Assembly: GCA_010645155.1 (NCBI GenBank)
Contig: CM021317.1
Location: forward strand, 13,898,781 to 13,962,780
DNA: 64,000 nucleotides
Source: Tigriopus japonicus
Taxonomy: Eukaryota; Arthropoda; Copepoda; Harpacticoida; Harpacticidae
Direction of reading: 5' to 3'
A model generated the notes under the pieces. The model had not been told where the DNA came from. It did not search any database and was given only the letters and a program-made list of their open reading frames with translations. Below, piece by piece: positions 1 to 13,200 of the stretch. The translations under genes and the position numbers were made by a program. Position 1 is the stretch's first letter; each line of letters begins with the position of its first letter.

Positions 1-3000
1 AAATACAAGGTCATTATTAAGCTTTCTCGTTTTTTGTCCCAAAAGTGCAGTAAATTTCTCTATTGTTTGACCAATCATGGAAAGGGGATGGATTAAAAAA
101 AATATTTTTTTTTATTTGTTTGGTAAGAATCTGAAGGATCGGACAAATCGGAAACAACTCGTTGCATTCATATCGTCAAAAAATACCTGATCTAGTCTGA
201 CCAAAAACTTGAAATCTTGATTAGCTTAAATTAGAAGAAAAAGAAAAATAAGTGACAAAATGTCCGTTGGATCATTCCATGTTGTAAAAGCTAAATAATC
301 CCCCAAAACGGCACTTGTGTTTGGACAAATTACAATTCTTCTTAACAGCTCTTTGATTGAACTATAAAACGATGCATTTTCAGCCTTAGGCCAAATTTCA
401 GTCCAGAACCTAATGGTGTTGAGGTCTGAATCCAATGGTTTGAGACTTAGTAAAGCTATTCAAGACACTTGAACCGTTTTTCTTGGAGGCGAGTTTGATT
501 TGCTTTTTGATTTATTCATCATTTAATTTGTGTTTTTGCCTTACCAAAGGGAACAAGCTAATAGCTTTAATGTGAAAAATATTCTTTGAATCTTGGCTAA
601 TCCAAATACCTCCAGAACTGATTACTTTTCATGGCGTGCAAAACAAAGCGGAACTTTCATTAGTAAGTTAGTTAAAACCAACGTATGTTATTGTCGTCTT
701 GAACTAATAACATTAAGGTGTACGAACTTGGATGAAGATGAATTGCCACTCTTAATACATGTTTTTCCTTTGATTGGGTAATGTAATAACAAGCATGTGT
801 GTAAATATCACGATAAAAAGCTTAGCTGAAATACAACGTACAATGCCAATTATTGTCAAATTTCCTTCTACGCCCTCATTTACCAAAGTCGACATACTGT
901 CAAAGCAAAAGTGTGAATAGAGATGTTTGACAATCCAAGTTTTGCAAAAAAAAATCCGTTTTTGTCATGGCTCTTTTGAGGACATAAATTTGAAGCTGGC
1001 CAATCAAAATCAATGAATAGCGACTGTTTACTATCAAGGACTAATACAATATAAAAAATCACCAAATAATAGCAACATCAATTGGAAAATAAATGCAAAA
1101 TGTAAGGTGTTTTATCGGATGTTTTTGTTTGAGCTCACGCAACTTCGCACCCAAAAATTGTTGGCCGTGGAAAATACTTTCAGAAGCATATTTTTCCCAA
1201 CAAGAAGCATTGCCGAAAATGTGCGTATGGGAAACCGGATCCACTTGGAATTGACTCCTCACGTTTTCCTATGAATGCAGATGCATCATTTCCATTTGTG
1301 TTCGTCCTTTGACAGACCAATTCTTCACCCTGTTTGAATGATGCACACATGTTCACAAAGATAGGTTGGTTTGAATCAATTTTCATTAACAGTTTTGGAT
1401 TTGGAAGTATGTTTTAAAATGTCAGATCTGTTGCATTTTCCGCACATTTGTGACATGACGATCGATCACATGTACCCTACCTTCTTCCTAGGCTTGATGG
1501 AAAAAGTTTGTTGAGCAAAAAAAATGCATTTACTTTTGTGACCCATCCTGGTGAAATGCTCGGATTTCTGCAATGATATCTTGCCACTCTATCTTACTCT
1601 TGTTCCATCATTTCAACGAGACATGCTGGAAAAGTGTTTAAAAACGGTTGCATGAGAAAAATGGAAAGAACGTCCCACTTATTAACTTCATCGATCTTAC
1701 TGTGTTGGAAAAAGATGTTTTCATTTTGCACAGCTTCTTAAGCTGAATGGGATTGGCAAAAACATTGGTCCGCTCATGCTCGAGAGCCAAGTCTCTTCTA
1801 TCGCTGCCAATTCCACAGATCTATGTTCAAAAAAGAAGCTTAGTCCTCTAATGGTGTCCTTGAGCCTGAGGAATCCGTGCATTATCTCCCAAATTCATGC
1901 CAACTAATGATATAGGTTTCAAACAAGACCTCTTTCAGCGCCTAATGAATCCAAATTATGGGGAGGAGGGTCGAATTGAACCCTCTCTTTCTGTCTTAAT
2001 TACCCTTGATAACAGGGGGTGTCTTCGAGATGGTTGTGGTTTGGTTTCAGTTTAATGTCCGGAAATCAAGGGCAAATCCAGAAGTTTGGCGTCAACTGTG
2101 TGTTGCCCTGAAACGAAAGGAAGAACGAACGAACAATTGGCATTCGCCTTTTGGTAAAAGTTTCTTGCTCCTTGGAAGCAAATCATCGTCTATGAGTACC
2201 GATCAATCATAATGTCAGGATTCTGCTGTGTGTGGCGCGCCTCCAGATTCTTGGCCTACTATCCCAGTGTGGGTCGTTACTGGCAAAACTTGCATTTAAA
2301 AACACGACACTGTTAGATTAGACCAAACTTCGACCCTTAAAAGGGCTGGTTCTAAGGAGCAATATGCAATTCATGGAGAAATTTCTAGCACCTCTTTACC
2401 AGGTCCCTTTTGGAAGTTGTTTGAACGTGGCAGGGAGAGTTGGAAAACGTTGATATCGACGAAACAATTTGTGATCTTAAGAGGTAACCTTCAATACCGG
2501 GTTAGACTTGTTAAAATATAAAAAACCCAGGGTTGCCATTAAGTTCCTTTCCAGTTGCCAATTGTTTGTTTTTTTAAAATGACCGCCCAGAATGAGCATA
2601 CATAAATTGAGGGAGTAGCTCTGATGTTTTTTTTTTGAGGGAGTTCTATCAAGAGCACTTTTTTCGGCAGTGCTTGTTGACAAGGATATCTTTTGAGGGA
2701 AGCATGCTTGGGTGACTTGTTATGTTTCCAAGATTAATTTGGCTCTCAGTTTTCGTCAAAGAGATCCTGGTTGACGCCAAAGAGCAATGGAATAAAGAAT
2801 AAGTTCGATTCATCACGAAGCCAGAGATTTTGAGGATGAACGAACGAAATGATGCTTCTTGCCTGCTTGCTGGTTGGGTTGCCCTTTGGCGTAAAAGGAT
2901 TTCATCTTATGATGTATCGTCTCCTATTTGCCCATCTCTGGGCCACATCGTTCGTATAATGGTTTGAGAGCGAATCCCTTTTTCCTCCAACATTTCGGCT

Positions 3001-6000
3001 GGAAGTGGAAGACCTCCTCTCCTTCCTCAGTTTATGAAACGTTAAGTCGATCCCCTTTGGATCTCTCTATCCATCCATCTATCCTTCCACCCACCCAGCC
3101 AATCAAGGTACAAAAACAACCTTTATCTGCCAAGACCTGCTAATCTGCACCCAAAGCAGACCTACTAGAAACCAGAACACCAAAGTGGTTGGGCATTGTT
3201 GATCCACTTTTAGAACCTAAAGAAGCAACCCAAAAATATAGTTAGTTAAGCCCACTGCTAACATCTTGAAACCGCCTCCTTCCTTGGTTGATATCTTCAT
3301 AGTTTGATGGTCGTAGGAAGTAAAAATGATATGATTCAGTTGGTTGAACGGCATTGAGGGCGTTTTCATCCCCTGCTGCGTTATGGAAGCCATGGTTCTT
3401 GTTGTTTTTTTCAAGGTGCGGATTGATATCAAAGCTCAATGGTTGCCACAAACAAAGAAGGGCACTGGTAACCATATGTGCAATTGTTTGTGCGTATCCC
3501 CCTTGAGTTTCTTACCTTACCATGAAACAATTGACACGTTTTCAACCCTGGGTTGTTGGTATCACATCCGCTGGATCTGAATTCAAATTCAGGGTTACAG
3601 TACCAAACAACCATGGTGTGTGTCCTTTTTTAAGGCCAAAGTGTTTGCTTGTTATAGTGAGCGCAAACAGATTGACTCGAATAGATTGAATTTGGCTTGG
3701 CAGGAGCTCCCTGTCGTGTGAAGGTTAGCCCAATTGTCTTTGGAATGTGCTCAGTTTCAAGCGTAACTTGGGTTGCCAAGAGTGCGACTGATATGGGAAT
3801 CGTGCTCAAGAATGGGTGGCTCCTGGGAGATCCATCCCACAGAACTGTGTTTATGTGTCAAGAATGAGAACTTGTGAGAGATCCAAGTGATAACCCACCC
3901 TGCTCCGAGTGATTCCGCCGCTTAAGACACAAAATTAGCCTGGATGATGAAGGTGTTTTGCCTCGGTTTGGTCTGGTTTCCTCCCTCAAAAGACACGATG
4001 TTTTGAGCGGTGCTCTCAGCTGATTCTATGTCAAGTTTCAGGGTTGCCAATTCGTGCGTACAAACAAAGGTGAGCGAGTTGGACGTCAGTAGGACTAGAG
4101 TGAGAGAGACATTGGATACCCTGGATGTTTAAAGAGGTGAATAAGAAGGGCCGGGGATGAATTCAAGTATGCGGACAAAAAGTCCAGAGTTTTTGGGGGT
4201 GTCTAGGGCGGCCCTTCATTTGGCTCTGAAAGACAGAATACCCTATAAGAAATGGAGAGGATTGTTACCTCGGCCAAAAGCCCCAAGACGTATTTGAATG
4301 CATTGAACAACTCTTTTTTTACTCCTAGTTACACTACAATAGTTTGTCCAATTTCCTTGTCTTTGACCTTCCAGCGTTTCTTTCCTCAGTTTGCCCTATT
4401 AACGGATTCTTGGAAGTGTCTTCCATAAAAATATTCGGCTGACATTTATAATTCCATGGGGAGAAAAATGTCTCAATGGGGCTAACAAGAATTGACAGGC
4501 CCCAAAACGCTATGCTGAATAAAGTGGAATGATCTCAATTCCGTCTTCTCCTGGGTTTGAACTTTTGCGTCAAGAGATTAAGAAGAGTGGCTTGCCAGGA
4601 ACGCTTTGTAGATGATGTGTATGCGTGCGTCATTCCTGTCCCTCCAATCTCAAGAGCTCTATGGCTTAGAGATATGTTACCACGTGATCATTTGATACAA
4701 CCTTTTCCTATTTCTAAAAATATCCATGCAAGAAAAAAACACCACTTAAACATATTTTTGAATCTAGCAACGCATCCCTTGAAGCAAATACTATATTCGA
4801 AAGAGAAACCAAGCAGCAGTCGAGTGGTTCTCTTCAAGTATGATCCTCAAGATTGCGTCGCACGGCGCCGACCATTCTGGTTCCCTCGCCCATTGAGAGC
4901 AATTCCGATTCAGTTGTAACTTGGCGTTCAATGAGGGAACTTCTCCGCTTTGCTTGCCCGAATCTGTCAGAGTTGGACGAACGGACGACGGACGGACGGG
5001 TGCCAGTAGTGGAAGTAGTGAAGGTTAATTGTGTCTCCTCGGTCGTCGATATCAAGATCAGTGCTATTTCCTGAAAGTCGGAATACGACAAGAAGAATGA
5101 ATTTATGAAGTGTTCCCGCATAATACACCCCCAAAATTCAGTGTCTTGATCGGCAAGCCTGATCTCGGTTGTTTGTGAAGTGGGGGGAATGGCCAGAGTC
5201 GCCCTAATGTGCCTCGCTTTGCTCTAACTACTGATACATCCTTAACGAGAGAGAGTGACCAGTTTTCTGGTGGAGACTTGAACCAGTTCTCAATACGGAA
5301 TCCAATGCATTTCCATAGGTGACGAAAGACGTCGGATGGTTGTTTTTGGAGTTTGAATGCACTGCTGAGAGGACACTTCACATGCAAGAGTCGCCTTGGT
5401 TATTTCAAAGACGAAAATTGAGTGCTCCTTCACACTTGAAACGGCACAAACAGATCAGCGAGATATTCATCCCAAAGCACGACAATGTGGTTTCGACTTT
5501 GGACGAGGGTAAAATTGAGCCCGAGAGACTTCCTTGATTTAAGATAAAGGGGGGAAATATTTTGGGGGGAAATGAGCCTCGCCACGAGGGAAAAAGGACA
5601 TAATAAATATTCAACACCCACGTTCGGGCAAGTGGTTCGCTAGAGTATTTGAGCACCTATAAAAGGATATCAGATCGCTCACTCGGACTTCCTCGTCATA
5701 CTATTCGAGCGAGGAATTTGCCTAAATGGTCAAAAACGAAGACTCAACATTCGCCTTGACCTCCGAATTATCTAGTCACGAAATCAGAAATGTCATCAAT
5801 GACCACCCAACTTTGGAATTCGGCTTTTGGAGGGAGATCTGTTAATCAAGAAGACCCCAAAGAAGTGTATTCTCAACCCCATGTGGTTGGAATTCGTTTT
5901 TCTTTGACAATCCTGCGTAAATTTTAGCCTATTACTTCAATTTTTCATACCCATGTGACATTGACCTTGTGTCGAGCTCCATTCGTTACACGCCCAAGAA

Positions 6001-6775
6001 AATTACGAAAAGCTCCTCAAAAACGACGAGTACCAAATTAAAAACCCTCCATCAATTGTTCCGAGGGCGGAAGAAGAATCTGAAAAGAGTTTCACTTTTA
6101 TGAGTACGTAAATGGGAGAGAATCCGGCTAGAAGCCAGAAGCCATAGAACAAGAAGCTAGATTGGGCTCCACACATTTTTGCTCAAGCACATTAGGCGTT
6201 GCTAATCAGAGCGCTCGATATGATCGGGCCTATGTTTGCTGCTTGACGGGGTCAAATTTCAGACCTTCAAATGGCGTCATCATTATGGTCGTGGTTTAAC
6301 AGGCTTTGAACAACCATTCAGACTGAGGAAGTTTTTGCTTTGGTTAACCGACAAAAGAAACATTAAGAAGGCTGGGCAAACCGAAAAAACAACAAGGACC
6401 CCTGATTTGCTCTTAACATCCTTAGGAAACTGAACCAAAAGGATTCATAATTTGCCCTCAAGAAATGTTTTTGTACCAGTCTTCTCTTTAGAGAGGGGAA
6501 AATTATTGCAAAGCAATATAATAGGTTCGCACGTCAAGCTTAGTACGAGGTGTTAATTGGCTCTTAAGAATGCCAAATTGGTTTCCAACACCCCAGGTGA
6601 TTGGGCAATTACAATGCAAAACCAGGTTCGCGAGTGATTCATGGCTGGCAATTCAAGAAAGGAAAGGATCCATTTCAATCATGATTGATGGTCACACGGC
6701 CAGTAATTAAATGTTCGGAACAATTTGCAATAACCAAGGCAACCTTAGTCGTTAAAGTGAAATCCTGCTCCCAAG
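1..6775. other. 5' flank of the RhoGEF gene, nothing coding recognised
   Basis: Only short open frames without family features. A GGAC/GACG-rich simple run lies at about 4978-4999, in a slightly GC-richer block (4850-5060) that could be 5' untranslated sequence. No transposon end or RNA gene was recognised. Confidence 0.4.
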
Positions 6776-7285
6776 ATGTTGAACCCGTTGATTCACAATA
6801 GCAATTCGGCGCCAACCAGTCCCTTAGTGACCCGTTCTATTCAAATCACGGGTCCCGTGAGTACGCGTCAACGGGTTATCCGACACACGCAGTCTATTTT
6901 GGCGTCAAATATCCTCGTCACCGCTGTCAGAACTAAATCTCGGAGAGACAATTCCCCATCGAGAATGGTTCATCATGTCCCCATAAATGTGATCAATGGC
7001 AATAGTACTACCAACAACAAAAACAACAATGATGCAAACAATAATCACCAATTGCATCATCATCATCCTCATCACCACCACCCTCACAATAATCAGTATC
7101 GTCGATTGTCAAGGTTAGTGAAGTGTCGAACATTGGATTTCACCGAGTTTCCGGAGGGCATGCGTGAATATGCCGGATATGGACCTAAGCGAACCGTTAG
7201 GATCTCCAAGAGTCAACCAGGGTCACCTGTGAGCATTCCAAGGATTAGTGTGCAAGATTTTGATATTAACATCACTGGATCAGAG
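6776..7285 (+). CDS. PLEKHG5: RhoGEF exon 1 (upstream ATG start, His/Asn-rich)
   Basis: Open frame of 170 codons from ATG 6776 to a GAG|GTAAGA donor, phase 0. It encodes an Asn run, a run of histidines broken by proline from CAT/CAC codons (7055-7090), and a charged segment KCRTLDFTEFPEG. It is assigned to the RhoGEF because its phase matches exon 2 and because the following exons carry family features. The exon may start further upstream if CCCAAG just before the ATG is an acceptor. The 15.7-kb intron to exon 2 makes the link an inference. Confidence 0.65.
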
Positions 7286-10200
7286 GTAAGACGATGAGAG
7301 TGCTCTGACGCATTTCAAAATCCCATTGCGTGTAACGCAGATTGAATTTGAGACCAAAATCAACGAACCATACCATGAAATTTACAAGGATAAGTGACTG
7401 TTTGATTAATGAAGACTAGATTATGTGGTCCATTTATCATGCTGGTTATGGGGCGTTTTTTTGTTCAAGGAGTGTTCAAGTGCCTTATTTTGACTCAAAA
7501 CAAGTTAAATATCACTTTATCACGGTTGCGTAAACTTTTTTCATGCTACGTAGTGTTGAAATGATCCGTCAATCTGTCGACAAGATCTCGGGGGAAAAAA
7601 AGCACTGGTTTGAGCATAAAATTCCCGGGTAGGAACCCGTCAATAGACAAAAGAGAGGATGAGGTTCGGATCAAGCGAGTCAAAGCCGACCGTGTCCTTA
7701 GCAATAGAACCAATGGTTGATGGTATTCTTCCTCGTCCTGTTGGACGTCGTTGTACTTGCTGTTGTCCACGGTAATCTTCTCAAGGAGTTCTGATTGTAA
7801 AAGACCATTTTATTGTGATGATATCATAAAAAAGCATTTTTTTGAGGAGCGTTCAATTTGTGTGCCTTTTGTTCGCGCAAGTCAAAACAATCCCGAGGAT
7901 GATGAATGCACTCAAGGGCAGAAGAAGTTCTTTTAACAATTTAACATGATGTCCCTGAAGATGGCTCCATCATGTCATAAAGAAATAAACAAGCCGATTT
8001 ATCGTTCAAAGGTGTGATCGGGGATAAAAGTTGCTTGGCAAAAAGGTAAAAGTGACTTTTGACACTTCCAAGTGGATGGAAGGATTATCGTGACATGAAG
8101 AAGGTTCGAACAAATTGCCTTTGCTTTGAAAGTGTCGGAACTTTTGCTTCTCCTCCGACAGACCAATTTTCTAGGTGCATTTTATCCATTCAAATCGAGT
8201 ACAAAGAACCCACAACAAAGGTGTAATGATATCCGTAGCCTCCATGCACAAGATAAATGCAATCTCTCGGAATACGACAGTGTGCCCTAAAATATGAATC
8301 ATGAACATTTTTGGGCTGAATATTCTGCGGATGCATCTCTGGCCTTGAACCAAGAGTGTGTGCACTCATTGCTAGCCGTGCACTCCTATAAAATACGAAT
8401 AGCTGTCTTGTCGGAAATTGTTTTAAACAAGTCACCCTTGACGAGCTGTTCAAGAACGGAAATCGCTCGAGGTGGTCACCCTTGAATTATGTTGAAAATG
8501 CTCAAAATCAGTTCATGTAATGAAGGACCAAAACCAGCCTTGAACGTGATATGGAGCCTGACGGAGAAGTTCTCACACTCCTCAAGCGCATTTCCGATTG
8601 ATTTTCAATTTTAAATCATATCTGTCTCTTTGATATTGATTTCCAAGCCACCCTAAAACTTACTTGAAGTGTTTATTTGGTGAATTCCTTATTATTACAG
8701 CTATAAGTTCTTAGCCAATAAGGTATTAGGTCCAAGGAGGCGTTTATTCCTTTTGTTAGTTTCGAACATTTATTTGCTCACGTTCATTTTGAGCCTCAAA
8801 AACCAAAAGTTAACTCACAAAAATATATGCTGATTTATCACCAACCAAGTTTTCATTTCTCATTTTGGAAGAATTAAAAAGACTTGATTTTTTTCGGAGT
8901 TTCCCCAAATTCTGTGGTTTCTGACAAATAAAAACAGAAACTAAAAATAATTACAACTCTAACTCTTTCCGCACTTATTGTTCAAGGTTCTTAGATTGCA
9001 TAAAAGCATTAAATAATCTCGATTTAACGCCCCTTTGACGTTTGCCGATTATAGGTATTCCTTCCTCACTTGGGAGTCCTTTGAGCGTCCATATTTTCGT
9101 CTCCATTTTTCTCATTCTACTGTTGTACATTCACCGCTTCAGCTAGTTACTTAGTCGGTCGGTCTATCTGAAAAAGGGCGGGATCCCTGAGAATAAGAGT
9201 CGAGTTGGAAGTGCTCCGTGAATGAGTTACTCACTCGCTGTATGTAGCTCTTCCTTCCCGATTGTTCCTACTTCCTTCCCTTCTCGATCGAGTTGTCTTC
9301 TCGCGTTCGTTCTGACAGTTTGCGTTGCCTTTTTGTATGATCAAAGAGCTCTTGAAAAGCATGGTTATTCATTCAGGCCTTCATTCTAACGGCTTGTACA
9401 TTTGTATATATATTGTGCGGTGGTTTGGCCGTTTCTTGGTTTTGGAAGGTGTTGTGGCAAATAAATGGCACAACTATTGATTTGATTAAGACATCAAAGG
9501 GTAACATATGCAGCTTGGAATGAAATTAAACCGTGAAGTAGTATTTTTTGGCCACACCTATTTGATTTAGTGGGTTTTAAGGGAAAAAAAAGTATCCAAA
9601 CTTCCTTATGTGCGTGTCTTCATTTCATCTTTGTAATTGAATGCACCTCCATCTTAATTGTTCAAGCTTGAAGACCCTTAAATGATAATACAAGTAGATG
9701 AGATGAAGACAGATATTGTTGAAGAAATGAATGGGTTGGAATTCTCTCGACTTCACATGCCAAAGCTGGCGAATCTTTTGAGCAAATGTGCATCAATAAA
9801 GTGTTGGAAAGGATAGTTGAGATAATCTTTCTTCAGTACATATTCGGACTTCCTTTAGGGTTGGGTGAATAGCCGGTGTCGGTGTCGAGGTGTCGACACC
9901 AACAAGGTTGCGTGATTTTTAATACAGTACCAGCGTCAATTACAAAAATGCTGGTGTCACCCATACCTAATGTCCTAAAAATAATACCAGTGTTGCTGAT
10001 TTGGCATGTCCTTGTCCTTTTGTGAGAGAGTGTTGTTCTTTGAGAGAGAAGCTTGTGACAGAAGTAAAAAATGGAGCCCAAGCAAAAGCCAAATTCGAGT
10101 CAACTGATGTAGCTGAGGCACCAAAACACAGTCAGGCTAACACTATAATTAGTTTTAACACCTCTCCTTTTATTGGGAGAGTATGACCAAAAGTGTCAAG

Positions 10201-13200
10201 TTTCCCAAACGGCCAATAATTCAAGGAAAGTTAACGCATTTTCCACGCTTAATTATGGTTTGAAGATCAAAATTTGGAAACACTGGCGAACCAACTTTTT
10301 GAACTTTTCACGTCATTATTCTAAAGGTATTTCGATGGTAATAAATAAGGCTCACACGACAGCTGACGCAAATTTTATTGTTTCATGAGGGTATGAGAAA
10401 GATATGTGAACAGGAGTAGATCCTTTCGCTTCATAGTGATTTGAAGGAAATGGCCATTAAACAAGCATGTGGTGCCACAATCTTGAGCAGGGTTTTACAC
10501 TTTGAGACGGGAATGGATTCTGCAGAAGCGGAGAGAATTTCACTTTCCCATCATGATATCCCTGAAAAGGCACCGATCCTTCATTATTTATTTTCTGGTC
10601 GATTTCCTTCATTGTTGCAATTTCTCCCGATCGGAGAAACTGGGTTTCTTTGTTGTAGGCATCACATACAAAAGAGTAACGCAAACTTTTATTTGAAGGA
10701 AAGGTATAAATAGATGATCCAAATTTTGGGCCATTTAGTTGCTCATCACATCGAGCCAATATTATTATCTCACTTAAGAACGATAGGAATACGAACACGC
10801 TCTGCTAAAAATTCAAGTGCAAAATATTCAATCCTCGTTTTGATCAAAAGTTTTAACATAACGTGACACGAAACCCAAACAGGATTCTTTGAAATGGTAG
10901 CAACCATTAAAATATCATGTTGCAAAGTTTTTGTTATTGTATCATGACTGAAATAACCATTAGAAAAAACAGTAAAAGATCTCTTGTCGGACTCAAAAAT
11001 CGTACAAACAACAAGTCTTGTTGTAAAAGGTCTCTTTGTAGGGTTCAGGGTTGCTCCTTTTTTGGGTGGAAATATTCAAATATTATTCAAGACCCACCTC
11101 CTCAGTTTCTTCTGAGACGTTGAATTCCGTCCTTGACATAAACCCTGAAACATTGCCCTTTTTCGTGTTTCCATCATTTAAGTCTTCCCACGGATAACAA
11201 AAGATCATTTGATCCAATAAGGCCCTTCTTATTTCGAGTGAAGTTGCCTCTCAATTTCTCCTTGATCTAACTCTTGAGGCCCTTCAGGGAGTCTTTCAAA
11301 TCTTTTGACAAAGTCGTAGCACTCACTACCAGCAGGTTTTTGTTATTTTTTATTAGTATCATTGTAGCAGTTCTACAAAAACATCGTTGTAGCAGGTTTC
11401 AGCAAGCCATGCTAATGAAGCCGACTCAATTAGACAGACCCATAACGAGAGAACCAACGAGAACAGAAGGAGGATGCTGGCTGCTCAAAGTTCAGCGTTG
11501 AAACAATGTCTTCCTGGTTATTCAACAATTCGTGAGGCTCATATTTGCCCACCAATTGGGAGCACACCGTATCCAAGAGATGCTAGATATCGCTTAAAAG
11601 GACTTGAACGACGAAAAGTGATGCTAAATGTCAAATGTGATCCAACTTGAAATCCACGAAGACGCTGCGATTCGAGCTCCAAATCCGCCTGGCCTTAAAA
11701 AGTGGCTCTTCAGCAGAAATAGATTGATATTTAAGTCCGAGCAATCTTTTAGAACCTACTTTAAGGTTGGGTAAACGAGGACTTCATGAGGAATCACTTC
11801 AATTTTGACTGATATTTGATATTCTCTCCCAGTGTTCACGTACTTCATCAAAGCTCTTGTAATGAGTTTTGATCACGATCATGCTCGCTCGAGTCGAAAA
11901 GTGCAAAAGTATCTCGTTCTGTGATGATGTCGTGATGCATTGCTACATCCATCTCAGATGAAATTCCATCTGGAAACAACGCACAACGGATATTCATCTC
12001 ATCCAGGGCAAAAAACCGTCTTGACATTGACGCCTTCTTTTGACGCAAAGTCTCCAACAAGCAAACAATCATTTTCAACGAGAAGCTTAACCTTATCTAA
12101 GCTATTTAAAACAGTAGGTTTTTAGGGTAAAATAAACCTCAAACAAGATGAAAACTGATTTGAAGTCAGATGTAGTGATCATAGAGGGTTAACTTGGGCT
12201 TTGGGAGCACCTCCAAAATCCAAGGAATCGAAGCAAGTTCAAACAATAAAGTTGAGAATATACCGGGTGATCCAAAAGAAACGGAACAACAAACCATGCC
12301 CGTAACTCGGATTTTTTTTTGTGGTTGATCTCACAAAAATGTACCAAGCTCACCATGAAGTATTTAATAATTCTGAAGATACATGTGCTTGTAATCCCTT
12401 TATGTGGTCTTATGTACGGGTATTTTAACTTGTCCCTCTCAAGGTTCATTGCAAGCCTTTGTTTCATTAGATTTATTATGCTTTTGATGAAAACCACCGT
12501 AATGAAGAACCACCAAAGACCATGTGTCATTTATGAGATGATCTGAAGCAAACAAACCGCTAGTTTCATGGTTATAAAGTATAACCAACCACAAATAACA
12601 TCTTGGCTTCGACACCTTCTGGATCCTTGTAATCAACCACAATCACCCTCCTTTACAAGGATGTCTTTGCATACCACAACGATCATTTAGACACAAATGA
12701 AACCATCTTATCTTGTGCGGCTAATGTGGACCAAAAATCAAGGCTATTCAAAACAACCACTGAGACCTTCGACATTGTTGCCAAAGCTACAAAACTTCGT
12801 GATCGCTCCTAATGACCCGTTCTTGATTATAGGCCTCTTCAAGGGCTAGAAGGCTCATCAATTCCGCATGCTCTGCAGATTCGTTTGAGTTAGATATGGT
12901 CATGTTTGGGTTTGAACTTTAGTTTCTCTTCGTCCTTTGTCTTAACCACCAATTCCAATATCAGATAAGTGTCTGAAAAGGTGTTATTGGACGATATGTG
13001 GTTAGCTGGTTGGCTGGTTATGTTTGCGTTTCACCTTTCCTGGTATGGGAGATGGTATGCCATGAGGTCATACCATGAAGTTTGCCGATGCATTTCAGTC
13101 ATGCCATTAAAAAACCGAGTTCAACTGATCATATTCTAATGCGTTTTCATTTAGAAACGCCACCTATTTTGGTCAGGACCAGAATGAGAATGAGAACTTT

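Noticed and set aside
6905..7087. Minus-strand hydrophobic, methionine-rich frame
   Set aside because: It is the antisense of the CAT/CAC histidine run in RhoGEF exon 1.
9060..9350. A promoter or first exon in the GC-richer block of intron 1
   Set aside because: No ATG frame or donor that joins the gene was found, and composition alone is not enough.
12262..12640. Mariner-like element starting ACCGGGTGATCCAAAAG
   Set aside because: No matching inverted right end or TA duplication was found, and there is no transposase frame.
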